DNA of 64,000 nt from Takakia lepidozioides (taxonomy: Eukaryota > Streptophyta > Takakiopsida > Takakiales > Takakiaceae): assembly GCA_030704615.1 (NCBI GenBank), contig CM060732.1, forward strand, positions 44,497,053 through 44,561,052, given 5' to 3'. Shown piece after piece: positions 33,618-44,470 of the stretch; the stretch's first letter is position 1, and every line of letters begins with the position of its first letter. Under the pieces are notes generated by a model. The model was not told the origin of the DNA. It did not search any database and saw only the letters and a list, made by a program, of their open reading frames with translations. Made by a program: the position numbers and the translations under genes.

Positions 33618-35098
33618 GACTCTTTCGTAAAGCAAAACGTTAAACTTGTATGCACTTCAATACCTACCTGGGAAATGTTTTGCAAGAGAAACTAAAGTGG
33701 TTTTAAGCAGAGGACCTTAACAACTTGAGGTTGGATTGGATTGGAGGCATCAGAAGACAAATAAAAATGGAGGTTGATGATACAAAAGAATAGAGAATAA
33801 GTACTTACCAATCCACCCATCGTCTCACGAACAACCTTGTTGTTCTTTGGCACTGTGAGAGGCTGCTTATTGATCACTGTCCAATGACGCACAAACCTTT
33901 GTAAACATCGGAGCAGTAGTGGTTGAAGTAGTCTAAGTAGCCTTTACGACCTCTCGGGTCAGGTCCACCCCTTTCTTTGTAAGCACAACAAGACATATGT
34001 CGTCTTGCAAAATATGTTTTGCCAACCTCATGGCATCAGAAACACTTTGGCGCTTGTTCCAATGATGGCACATCATCCCACATAAATTGACAGGAAGTCC
34101 GTCACCAAGCTCAATTATAGCCATATCCGCAGTACCCGACACCATCTGCCCCCTGCGAATCAATGTTCTTCCTTCACAAATTTTGTTCATGAAATCCTCC
34201 ATCTTGAGAAAATCTGCAGGGTATATTGCATTTGGGTCGGTTTTTTTCTCCGTGACCCTCTGAAGAACGACCTTGACAAAATCCACATTCATAACCTCAA
34301 TACAGACCTTTGGTAAGATGCTATCAATCGATACTGCCTAAAAAACAAGATGTTCTATCTCGGGAAATGGGGCCCGTTTTCTGCTTACAATGTTCTTCTT
34401 TGTCCATAGGAGTTGTCTCTGAATCGGCGGACTCATCCTCCGTTGATTGTTCATTGTTGTTTCTTACTCTTTCACTTTTCCGCCTCCGTTTGACCACACC
34501 CCCTCACTACGCCAAATAATGGTTTTTATGACACATTATATCTTAAATCATGGATTTCATAATCAAAACCATGATTCAAAGAAGCATTGACCATTAAACG
34601 TTATACATATGACTCTGCCAATTTGAAAAGTCACGACCATGACTTAAAAAATGTAGTGTATTCATGGATGAAGACACGATATTTCGCACTGCGCCATGTG
34701 GTGAGATACTATTCATCAAGTTTTATTTATTTATTTGTATTTATTTTATTTAAATTCAAAATATTAAAAAAAAATCATGCAAACTGTGCCACGGCACCGC
34801 GCCGTGCCACGTGATGAGAGGCAATTCATCATTTTTTAAATAATTATTATTTTCATAAATTTTTAAATTCAAAAATATAAAAAATCATGCACGCGATGTC
34901 GTGCTACGCCGTGTTGGACCATGTAACAAATTCTTAAGTCTGTTGATGTATATTGTATGTATGTTGTTCTATATATACAATAAAAGTGTATTCTATATAC
35001 ATAGATTGCTAATGGCTTTATTGGTCAGTGTGCAATGAAATATAGGTGTGATATTGAAGTGGGCAAGGGTTCAAACTCCGCATATAGTTAGATAAATA

Positions 35099-35275
35099 AC
35101 TACCTATAAGCATCATAGCATAAGTGAAAGGTAACAAGGAAGCAAGTCCTCCCATCTTACGCATATCTTGCTCATCCGACATGGCATGAATCACTGAACT
35201 TGCACTCAAAAGGAGTAATGCTTTAAAAAAAGCATGATTCATTAAGTGAAATACGCTAACATAATAGTTAGAAAT
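35099..35275 (-). pseudogene. nad5: Mitochondrial nad5 exon fragment inside the CACTA element
   Basis: The minus strand reads [20 protein letters not shown] followed by [19 protein letters not shown] and [10 protein letters not shown], the very conserved core of plant mitochondrial NADH dehydrogenase subunit 5 (a proton-pumping membrane subunit of complex I). About 59 codons are colinear; homology ends on both sides. It has no start, stop or promoter and cannot work here. It is nuclear mitochondrial DNA carried as transposon cargo. Confidence 0.87.
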
Positions 35276-35458
35276 GTCGCGAGCCTTATGTATCGTAATA
35301 GTAAATGCATGGCGAAGTATGCGGATAGTTATATACATAACTATCTTTCGCCCGCATTATGAAGCCCATAAATCATTCTTTGACTCGTGAATTCGCACAA
35401 AGCAGATTCATCATGTATGATAATTAATGACCATATTTTTTATACACTCTATTCTTGT

Positions 35459-35559
35459 GCCCCGGAGAGACTTTCATCACCGAAGGCTCCAACAAGAGCT
35501 TAAACGGCTTTGAGTAGTTTCCGTAGAGAACAATTCTTTAATTAGCTATGTAAATGAGC
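35459..35559 (-). other. Group II intron domain V-like block (mitochondrial origin)
   Basis: Shares about 100 bp with 19319-19418. The minus strand contains GAGCCTTCGGTGATGAAAGT then CTCTCCGGGGC, which can fold into a short hairpin with a GAAA loop, as in domain V. It lies about 180 bp upstream of the nad5 exon fragment on the same strand, so it may be the end of a nad5 intron. Identification is from pattern only. Confidence 0.4.
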
Positions 35560-36490
35560 GCTATTCACTTTTGCTTTTTGACCAATTGAATATATATATA
35601 TATATATCTCTCTTTTCTCGATTCTTGGTAAAAATTGGAAAGATCGGTACGATATAAATTATTAATATGCGGGGGAGGGCCTAGATGGTTGACACGTGCT
35701 GCAATGATTATTATTTAAAAAAAAATTGAAGTGCCCCATGGCGCGGCGCGGACAATTATATGGTAGAATTTTATTAATTTTTTTAAAAGTAAAAAAATAT
35801 GATAGCTGTTTTAAAAAAAATTAATGAATTGTGCCTCGCCGCGCCACGAGGCGTGGTTCTGAGCACAATTTAAATATTTATATATGTTATACTTATAATA
35901 CTAATATATTTTTGAGTCATATCCGTGACTAAGCACATGACTTTGATAAAGGGTCATGGTATAGACACGGTTTTCATGACACTTGCCCAAAAGAGTCATG
36001 AAAACCATTATTTGGCATAGTGCCTCCATTTTCGGCAATGTCATCCTCATTCAAGTCCATCCATGCATTCTTGGAAGGGGCCGACCACTCTCGTCCTCTT
36101 GGTCGGATCACCCTTCTCCTTCCCTTCTCTTTCCCACAATCTCCTCAATGCCCTGGCTACGTTTTGCCTTTTCATTTCCTTCTCTTCATCGTCCGATAGA
36201 TTATAACTTTGTTCAAGTTCTTTGCCCTCAATTCTAGCAATGTCTTCTCCAGGTCTTTTTCACAGTCGCACGCACTGATCCATGAGGTAAGTCCAGCCAC
36301 CAAGGGCATAACAGCCGCGTCGTCGTCCTAGTACTTCTTGGTGTAAGTTGGAAGAAACATACTGATATCCTCATCTTTGGACACCCATCCCACTGCATAT
36401 TTGGGACCTCCGGCCGGAGCTCAAGATGTTTTCCAAAACTATACCACCTCCACGTATAACACATAACCAGTACTTTGTAAGCCACCACTA

Positions 36491-36802
36491 ATACACCCTC
36501 AAAGGTTGGTCGTAAGTGGAGCTAACTATAACTATATTCAGACACATAAGAAATGACAGTGTAGGATATCATAACAAAATAAAATTCCAGAAATTCCTTA
36601 TGCCAAAAGGATTAGCATTTCGCATTGAGAAAATGAATGTCTGGGGTTTCGCATGGAGAAAATGACCCTCGGAGGGAGAAAAGAAAAAAGTTTCTAATTT
36701 ATTCGCCAACCGGTCAATGATATATCAAATCTTTCTTACCCCCTCTTGCAGATGGAAATGCGATGACACTGAAATGAGGTTTGATGGGATGACACGGGAA
36801 TG
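36491..36802. other. Spacer, nothing recognised
   Basis: Short AT-rich spacer between copy B and the inverted-repeat element. No coding or repeat structure is supported. Confidence 0.5.
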
Positions 36803-38100
36803 TCACTCCACTAGGTGTAACTTCCACTTGGAGTTACATCTAATCTTGAAATTAACTAAGTGCAAATTTGGCTAAGTATAAAAATTATGAAGAGTTACAC
36901 AAGATAAGGGTGACACAAACCATAGAAGTTGAGAGTGACACTACCACCAAAAATCAAACGTACACCTCCATTCACCTCCATTCACCTTATGGGCTACTCA
37001 CCATTGCTTGCATTCTAAAGTATCTAAAACGAAGTGGGGAGGATTTGATAGGGGATCCGCCAGAAGTGCCCACGCGGCATAAAACTGGCGAACGTACCAT
37101 AAGATTGCATGTTTTGATTAAGTTGTCGTGCACCTAAGCAACGTGCCACAACATACATCGCTGTCCACCACACAATCTAAGCATACAATCCTAGAAAGCT
37201 ATGCCACAATGTGATAAGAGATGAGAAATGAGAGAAGTGGAAGACAATGAAAGCTCTCAAAACATGAAGCAATCACACTAAGAACAAGCCCTAGTCCTTC
37301 CAAGTGAAATTCACTCTATCACATAAACTAAGTCAAGCCAAGGGCACCCTTGCTAAGGGAATCCACCCTACAAAGCCCTCAACACACTCCCTCTCAATAC
37401 CTAGAGCTATGGAGGTGAGAGAGGCTCATGGAGGCTCAACTACAAGAAGATGAGCCCTCCTCAACACTCACAGGGGGAAAACCCCTTTCCCATGTCCCAA
37501 GTGAGGCTTGACACCTTACTTGGCATATGAGACCAAATGAAGTCCCAACACACAAAATACAAATATAAATATCCAAAATGTCCTAGTTAACTAGAAGTAG
37601 GTAATTCTAGTTAACCATGACTAAAACCATGACAAAGTTATTAAAATTTTCATATTGTTTTCCACATAAAATAGTTTTCCAATCAAAATGAAATAAAATG
37701 TTGAAGTTTTTATAAAATTTGAACATTATTTCTAGAACTCGTCACTAGTAATGGGGGGCAAACGTGCAGCCCTAATAAATTAGAATGCAAAAGGTTGTTA
37801 AACAGCGATAAGTAGTATACTCGTAAGGTGACGGTAATATAGACAGTTCGGAGTTGGGTTTGATCCCCCATGGGTGGCTAGTGTAACCCGGCTAATGTAA
37901 TTCCGGTACGTGTAATCCCGATTGGTATAACTCTAGGTAGTGCGTTTTGTGTTACTCCTCATATTGTATTTTAAACTTAGCCAAATTTCGAGACCAAGTG
38001 TGGGACGTTACACTGAATAGAGTTATATTCCTTCCATGTAACCCCAAGTGGAGTTACACTCCCTCCCATATAACCTTGTATCACTTGGACTGGAGTTACA
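36803..38100. mobile_element. Inverted-repeat element of about 1.3 kb
   Basis: GTGTAACTTCCACTTGGAGTT with, further in, AAATTTGGCTAAGT on the left (36806-36877) is matched on the minus strand of the right side (about 38065-37973) by GTGTAACTCCACTTGGGGTT and AAATTTGGCTAAGT. The arms are imperfect and differ in internal spacing. The interior includes an LTR-like piece. Ends and TSD are not resolved. Confidence 0.4.
37190..37640 (-). mobile_element. Diverged LTR-like relative of repeat X, reverse orientation
   Basis: On the minus strand the order matches repeat X: TGTCA-GTT at the start, a CTAG-rich part, AAGTGTCAA-like and GAGCCTC motifs, then GTGGATTCCC ... GTGC(C/A)CTTGGCTTGACTT. Similarity is clear in the last 60 bp and patchy elsewhere. 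No coding sequence is attached. Confidence 0.4.
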
Positions 38101-38209
38101 CTCCCTTCAATTCCATATCACTCGCGAGAAAGTTTGGGAAAGATTTGACATGTCGGAACCCACGTACCATCATGTCAGAGATTTGCATTTGCGCACTAAG
38201 TTCTTATAT

Positions 38210-38382
38210 ATATATATATATATATATTGACGCCTCGAGAAGGAAGCGTAAAATTATGGTGTCTCTTCACCCTGAAGGGTTACTGCCTTCCGCTAGGAAG
38301 GTGGACACCTTTGTGATACCAAGGGTGGATTGAACCCACAACCACTTCCGAGGTGGTATGTGTCCATTACCACTGGGCTACA
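38210..38382 (-). mobile_element. tRNA-derived SINE with 15-bp target-site duplication
   Basis: The 5' end (38382, minus) starts TGTAGCCCAGTGGTAATGG, containing an A-box-like TAGCCCAGTGG. A B-box GGTTCAATCC follows about 45 bp later, together forming an internal RNA polymerase III promoter. The tail is an (AT)n run at 38210-38229. ACTAAGTTCTTATAT occurs on both sides (38195-38209 and 38383-38397), proving insertion by target-primed reverse transcription. Total about 173 bp. It cannot fold as a normal tRNA; only the head is tRNA-like. Confidence 0.88.
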
Positions 38383-38399
38383 ACTAAGTTCTTATATTC

Positions 38400-39835
38400 T
38401 CCTTAGTGTTCTTCACCAAAAAATACCTTCAGTTGGGTGGAGCATTGAGTTCATCCTCATAACATTTTGACTCCCGAAGGGTATTGAGTAGATTGCCCAA
38501 AATATTAAAGGACTTCCTTCGTTCCTTAGAATCTCCATGCCCTCTATAAGACTCTTTAAATAGCCTCATCAAAAAAGGTATTTTGGTACAATGGATGTTA
38601 TTTACACGTATCTATTTTTTGAGATATTATTTTCCAAAATATTGGACAAGCTATAGTAGGTCATCCATAATGGAATGGCCCGGTTTATGTAAGGTTCAAA
38701 ATACACATATATGTCAAAAATTAATTATGATCCAACCTTGTATACACACATATTAATGGTGTTTCATCTTGCATCATCCATGTCCAATGGTGGTTTGTAA
38801 TGATACATGCTTGTTTTCATCCAACTTAAAAGTCATTATCATGTTTAAACAAACAAGCTTTCTAATTTCTCTGGTAAGTATGTGCACAGTAACATTTCGT
38901 AAAGGATTTTGGGGGCAGATTATGCCTTTTTTGAGGCAAATTAGGAAGCAGAAGATTGTAGCTCCACATTGTTGGTGCATTATGCATTCTTAGCAGTTGA
39001 GAGCAGCTTGCTCGCCGCACAGCCGCCTTCTGATTGGCCTTGAGGAGGCCGGCTATGACGCGGTAGCGTGGCTCCGTATACATACGGAGCCTCCACCACC
39101 CCGACCACCTCCCGTAGACCCCATCTGCTTAAGTATCCTGCGCGATGTCTAGACTACGGGCAATCGATATGGGACAATGTAGGACCAATGCGATTATGAT
39201 TTACGACCTACCTCTTGTTACTTATACCTACCTTCTAGGTGGTATTAGAACGAGATACCTTGCAGGTGAATGGTCCACGGCAGCTATCATGCGGCCTAGT
39301 GTTGGGCAATCTTAAAACTAGTGCAAATGAATGGTAAGAAACCCTAAAAGTTTATCAGGTAGGTTGAAAGTGGGTAGTCGGTAGCGGCTTGCAAGCTGCC
39401 CCTACTGCTACGTCAGATAGTGCATGCGTGTCGCCCTGCTACCGTTAATAGTAGGGGCTCCGTATATACCTCGCCGCTGCCGCGGCTCAGGGCTCCTCAT
39501 AGCCACTATCTAGTCCATAATCCGCAGTTTGACTCTCATATTCGGCTGTTTGACTTTTAGCATCTCATTGTGGCCCGCAGCCAATCACAGGAATCTGCCC
39601 CCGAAATTCCTTTAAGCCATGGAACTTGGGTGTTTTCCTTCATAAATATTAAAAACTTGGGTGAGAATAAAAGAAAAAAAACTAGGATTATTATGATAAG
39701 CTACTAGACCCACTTGCATCCTAGGTGACAGAAATAACCAATGTCTTCTATTCATTTGAGGATGGTTTAGGTTCCAGCTTTACTTTTTTTAAGGGGGCCT
39801 GCTTGCAAGTGAGATGGCGGCAGAAGAAACCGTGT
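38400..39835. other. Intergenic, no gene recognised
   Basis: Contains a near-perfect palindrome around GGCTCCGTATACATACGGAG (39070-39089) and a related CGGAGCC/GGCTCCG motif at about 39457. No coding sequence is supported. Confidence 0.45.
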
Positions 39836-39910
39836 AGAGTTTAGCCCTTACCCTCTTTATATAGTCTCTCAAGGCTGTGGTGGAGCCTTCTAGAAGGGGA
39901 AGGGGCCACC
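39836..39910 (+). promoter_or_regulatory. LTR promoter-like fragment
   Basis: CTTTATATAGTCTCTCAAGGC and a downstream CCTTCTAGAAGG match, in inverse orientation, the block at 63067-63117 that lies within the LTR at the right end of the window. It includes a TATA-like core. Probably a solo or truncated LTR relative. Confidence 0.4.
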
Positions 39911-42388
39911 GCCTCGTCCTTCTCGATCTATTGAGCAGGACCACCATCCTACTTCTATGCTACCCTCTACAGCCCTCCTCGTATTTCACCCATTCCAACA
40001 GGCCTGCCCTCCATCCCCATTGGCTGGTCCAATCTTCTCCTTTTTTTCAGGAACAGCCCCCCCAGGATTTGGTACCCTTAGAGCAGCCTTCCATGTACCC
40101 GGCCCATTGTTTGAGGGAGAAAACGGACAAAAAAGGCCGGTACACTTCTCACTTCCATGCATGGGGTGGCGGGCCCTGTCGCCGACTTCCCCTGTCGGTG
40201 CGCAGCCCGATAAAATGGGAAGAGATAAAATGGGAAGAGAGCTCGGTGGACGACCCCCCGAATTGAATGCAGTCTCCACTTACCTGCCACGTCGTGCTAA
40301 AGTCACGCTTACCTGCAGTACCCTCTATCACGTCACACTAAAATCCAAAATGATTACTCGGCCGCCGAGCTCCACATGACATTGGAAATGCTCAAGGGAA
40401 CCCGGCCATTTGTTTTTAGCACCCGGGGTGAACTCCTTTTTTTGCGGGCCGGGCACCTCCCACATGGAAGGAAGCCCTCATTTATTTACAAAACAGAGGG
40501 TTGCAGGGGATAGACAATAGACCGGATGACATGGGACCCAGTTTCCATTGGATCTTTGCACACACCATCAAAACGACCCGTGCAAGTTTTATCAACCGCC
40601 ATTCTTCTGTGGGCGGATATGGAGACGCTTTCAATTTACTCAATTCCAGTATGTCGCAGAGGAGTCTATTGGGTACCAACTATGGACCATGATACATAAA
40701 ACCCTATTCAACACCTTGGTGGCAACAATTTTCTATAGTAGTGATGGGAAATGACCATGAGATATGTCACCAACCTCATGATCATACTGCGAATCTGTTG
40801 ATGATAACATGTCTGTTTTGAGTGATCTGGAAACTCCCAAGGTGAGGACAGCAGAGACGGCTGACAAGGATAACACTCATAAGAGGAAGTGCTCCTTAGG
40901 GCATGCATTTCTCTGAATTCTCTGCACTTCTCTGAATCTCTTATTGCATAACTCCCTCAGACCTAAACCAGGTTTTAGAAGGAAACTAAAACTATCCAGA
41001 AATCCGATGCATTCTGTTTCCTGGGTGAAAGATGGCTCAACACTGAGCACCAAAGAGGTTTCAGCCATTGGAACAGCAGCTTCACCCGCGAGTACACTCA
41101 AAGTGTCAAATTGGTGTTTTGACTCGCACACATCATGAGTTAACGGCAAGTAAAGAGGTTTGTGTACTTGTGGAATTGTGCAAAAACCACGTAGACTAGG
41201 AAGCTGCCTATATCGGGTAAATCTGTCTTGTCATGTGCCCGTTGAAGCGTTTAGAGGGGCTCGACAACTGTCAATCTGTTGTGGTGCCATTATCTGCCTG
41301 CCAATTTACAGTTCTTTGCTGGTCGACCTCAACTACAGTCGTCTACATCTACTATAATTGAGCTATAGTTTAGGGCCTCAACTATTGTGTCCCTCCATAC
41401 TCATCCAAATCTGACAACAAGGCCACATACATACCTTATTCAATAATAATCTTTACGATCCTAGGACCTTGGGATTAGAAACAACTAGACAAGCGAGGGC
41501 TGATACTTTCCAACAAGACTCATACCCGAGACCCCTGACATTGAAAGAACCAGACAAAACTGCATTACAGGCAAACCAGGACATAACTACTCCACAATGC
41601 AAGGCAAGCTAGTCTGGCGGATACTTCCAGACACCACACGTATCTGGACAACACACAGTTTCCTAAGACACCTCAGCTAAGGCAACGGTTCACCCCATTT
41701 GAACCCTACAATGACATGGCTGCCCATAGGTAGAAGTAAAATTGACATTTACCAACAACAGATAACAGATTTTCAGAAAGTTGACTGTTACACACAAGTT
41801 ATCCTCACCCCTGTGCACTAATTGTCTGCACTTGGGAAGTGTGGAAATTTCCAACCACTTTGGCCATGCTTTCCAGAAGAACATGACAGCAGGGTCCTTT
41901 ACTAGAGAGACTACGCCACACGTCTCACTAATTGCATACAAAACAGTATATTTCAAAAAACCATAGTACACCAGTCAAAGACCGTATATACAGAGGGAAG
42001 CTACAAGGTTTCCTGGGTTTGCCGGTGAATACTTTGCAGTCACTATGAGACTAACTGCCTTATGCCTCTCTCAGCAGATGCTGTGTGGCTTGTTGTATCG
42101 AAAGAGCCTCCAGTTTCCATCTTAAGAAACTAACCTACCCACAAAGTCTAATTGAGTTCTGTCACCTCCCAGATCTCAATATCAAAGAGATGTCTTCCCA
42201 CTGGAGGCATGCTAAACTTCGCGGCCAAGTTAAATGTCAAATGTTCGTTGGACCAAAGTCAGTGGGCTCCATCCACAGCGCTGCAGTGTCCAGACATTTG
42301 CTACACAGACATAACTTATTCGTGTTGACAGGTGAAGATAGAGCGCATACCAGCAAAAGGAGAGACTTTCATGGCTCATATACCTATA
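39911..42388. other. Intergenic; rightmost part probably MAPK 3' UTR
   Basis: Overlapping open frames at 39877-40379 on both strands are GC-rich and unrecognised. The minus frame 40877-41149 is open for 90 codons but has no family match I can name. No gene called. Confidence 0.45.
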
Positions 42389-44105
42389 TCATGAGGTCTC
42401 ATTGGCAGCTTCAGGATGATAACACAACATCTCATTCCACACCCTCTCTCGCAATGCATCCTCCTTTAGGTCTTCATCCTCGAAGTCAAACTCAAAAGGG
42501 GCTGGGGCTGAGGGCTCCACACTCACATCATGCAGCATGGATAAATATGGGTGCTCCAAAGCTTCATGCACTGTAACACGTTTCTTAGGATCAAAAACAA
42601 GCATCTTGTCAATGAGGTTGATGGCAAGGGGGTTCGCGCGTGGATACAGACGTGCCAGGGATACCCTTGGGGTGAAGGGAAGAGACCGTATGTAACTACG
42701 AGCCTTTTGGCTTTGGATAAAATGTAAGTCGCTTTCATCCGGGGACCCAATAATGCTGATGATCAGCTTGAGCTGATGAATGTAGTCCTTACCCGGAAAA
42801 AGCGGCTTCCTTCCCAAAAGCTCAGCAAAAATGCAGCCCACTGACCACATGTCGATGGCACTGGTGTATTCATCACAGGAAAGCAGGAGCTCAGGTGCAC
42901 GGTACCAGCGTGTGACTACATACTCTGTCATGAACTGGCCCTTGTCACTGCCAGTGCGCGCCAGGCCAAAGTCGCATATTTTGAGGTCACAGCTCGCATT
43001 CAGCAGCAAATTGCTGGGCTTCAGATCACGGTGCAGCACGTTGGCCGAGTGCACGTACTTGAGGCCTCGCAGCAACTGCACATTCCACGAAACTATTTTC
43101 AGAGATGCAACACAAACTCTCTTCTAGCTGGAATTTTATGTGCAAGTTTTATGTTTAGAAAGGGAGGAGGCAGCAGAAGACTGAAATCTGTGTTGATAAG
43201 GTTGGAAGGTTTACAAATCCTACTACACTTGCACTACAACACAGAAGGTCCTGGTAATCACTGCCGCAGTAGGGTACCACCTCTCCAAACATCATTCTAT
43301 CCTGTAAATAGCTGGACAATGCACCACAATACAGTTTCGACTTCAGTTTTCCCCAGTGCTATTTGCTACATCAGTGTGGCATTCCAGCAAAGTGGCAGAT
43401 CTTACAAGTTCAGTTACATTGATTTGAATCAGTGTAGCAAGCACAAAATAAGGCCTTGCCTTGATACCCATCGATCCCACCATGCTGCCCATGAAAGTAT
43501 ATCACTCTCGTTTCAATTCCATAGCGAGACTTGCAACTATTTTCAAAGCCGCCGCACCCATTTGCAGGGGTTTTCCTGGAGGTGTCTGCAAATTTCATTC
43601 CTTCAACTAAGCTACCATGCGGAGTAAAGAGAAATATGCCTGGAATCACCAGGGAAGAAAGAACAGAAGAACAACACGTTACCTGATAGATAAAATACTG
43701 GCAATGATCATCAGTCAGACTCTGGGAGGATCGAATGATTTGATGGAGGTCGGTGTCCATGAGTTCATACACAATATAGACATCATTAAAACTGAGGCGG
43801 TTTACGGGCTTCATGATGTCCTTCACCGCAATGATGTTTTCATGGAACAAGTGGCGCAGCAATCGGATCTCTCGCAGTGTGCGCCGGGCATCAGTGGTGT
43901 TTTCAAACGCATTACTGATCTTCTTGATCGCAATCTTGTCTCCAGTTTCCGCATTTCGGGCAGAGCATACTACACCATACGCGCCTTTCCCCACGGGTTT
44001 GATGGGAACATACTTGGTGTCGATCTCAAACAGACTTCTCCACAGCATATAATGGTGCTTCCCGGGAGGGCAGGTGCCCTCTGGCACCTCAACTTTGGTG
44101 GACAT
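42389..44105 (-). CDS. Mitogen-activated protein kinase, TEY type, group C-like, two exons
   Basis: A Ser/Thr kinase of the MAPK cascade, activated by dual phosphorylation of its TEY loop. Exons on the minus strand are 43683-44105 and 42389-43075, with a GT-AG intron of 607 bp in phase 0, giving 369 residues. Visible: Gly-rich loop GKGAYGVV (about 39-46), catalytic Lys61 in [14 protein letters not shown] (156-163), DFGLAR (176-181), and TEY (191-193). One intron directly after CQYFIYQ, and the ends [20 protein letters not shown] and [12 protein letters not shown], match plant group C MAPKs (AtMPK1/2/7/14 type), which typically have two exons. The tail also has a docking-like [20 protein letters not shown], more like groups A/B. 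All key residues are intact. Confidence 0.95.
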
Positions 44106-44470
44106 GGTAGGGGCCCCGGACTTGCCCCACTTCCATCAATCACTTCGATCCTCCCTCTCCTGATCCCCTCCCTACTTACTCCCTCCCCTTTCCATCCACC
44201 CAATTCTCCAAAAATCCTCCACCGCCTGCTTCAATCCACCATAGCCCACTCCTACCCCATCGATCTGCCACCGACCTGCATCAACTCATCCCTCTTCCTC
44301 CCCTTCCAATTTCATCCCCCATACGAAAAATGCTACCTTGTCTGGCGTGCACTTAAAAAACGACGCCTTGTCGATGCTTGCACAGTACTCTCGCAGCCCT
44401 CTTCCTGCCTCTTCCTCTTCCTCTTCCTCGTCCTCCCCCTCTCTCTCTCTCTCTGCGCGCGCGAGACAAA
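44106..44470 (-). promoter_or_regulatory. MAPK 5' UTR/promoter region with GA-rich tract
   Basis: Immediately upstream of the MAPK start on the minus strand. The segment 44398-44456 is a long pyrimidine tract on the plus strand (GA-rich on the coding strand), as in many plant 5' leaders and GAGA-type promoters. No TATA box is assigned. Confidence 0.4.

Larger units (their letters stand above)
34505..36022 (-). mobile_element. Non-autonomous CACTA (En/Spm-type) transposon, 1,518 bp, with TSD
   Basis: The left end is CACTACGCCAAATAATGG at 34505; the right end, on the minus strand from 36022, is CACTATGCCAAATAATGG. About 30 bp of each end match with three or four differences. The 3-bp sequence CCT flanks both sides (34502-34504 and 36023-36025), as expected for CACTA elements. 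Subterminal GC-rich palindromes such as GGCACCGCGCCGTGCC lie at about 34793-34808, with related motifs near 35730 and 35840. No transposase is encoded. Internal cargo includes a mitochondrial nad5 fragment. Confidence 0.88.
33813..36490 (-). pseudogene. Methyltransferase-like family, copy B, 5' and middle exons (split by a CACTA element)
   Basis: Minus-strand pieces in order: 36490-36023 (KHLELRPEVPNMQWDGCP; EGKELEQSYNLSDDEEKEMK; WMDLNEDDIAENGG) and 34504-33813 (VKRRRKSERVRNNNEQ; VNVDFVKVVLQRV-like residues from 34292; GTADMAIIELGDGLPVNL; VRHWTVINKQPLTVPKN). The last exon ends at a GTAAGT donor next to 33813. The segment ADMAIIELGDG ... VRHWTVINKQPL aligns with the inverted exon of copy A (ADIVILDIPDG ... 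LRTWNCVNSLYL). Frameshifts occur near 36220, 36060, 34340 and 33925. The charged middle resembles the Lys/Glu-rich stretch of copy A. It is a pseudogene; the 3' exons are at 21.7-22.3 kb. Confidence 0.5.

Noticed and set aside
22337-33622. Target-site duplication around the 11.3-kb insertion
   Set aside because: Only a GAC trinucleotide is shared near the two borders, too short and offset to claim.
34310-34519. Plus-strand 69-codon frame
   Set aside because: The minus strand carries the acidic/basic linker of copy B across the same bases.
38300-38390. tRNA gene on the minus strand
   Set aside because: A and B boxes are present, but the sequence does not offer a full cloverleaf. It continues into a body and (AT)n tail bounded by target duplications, so it is a SINE.
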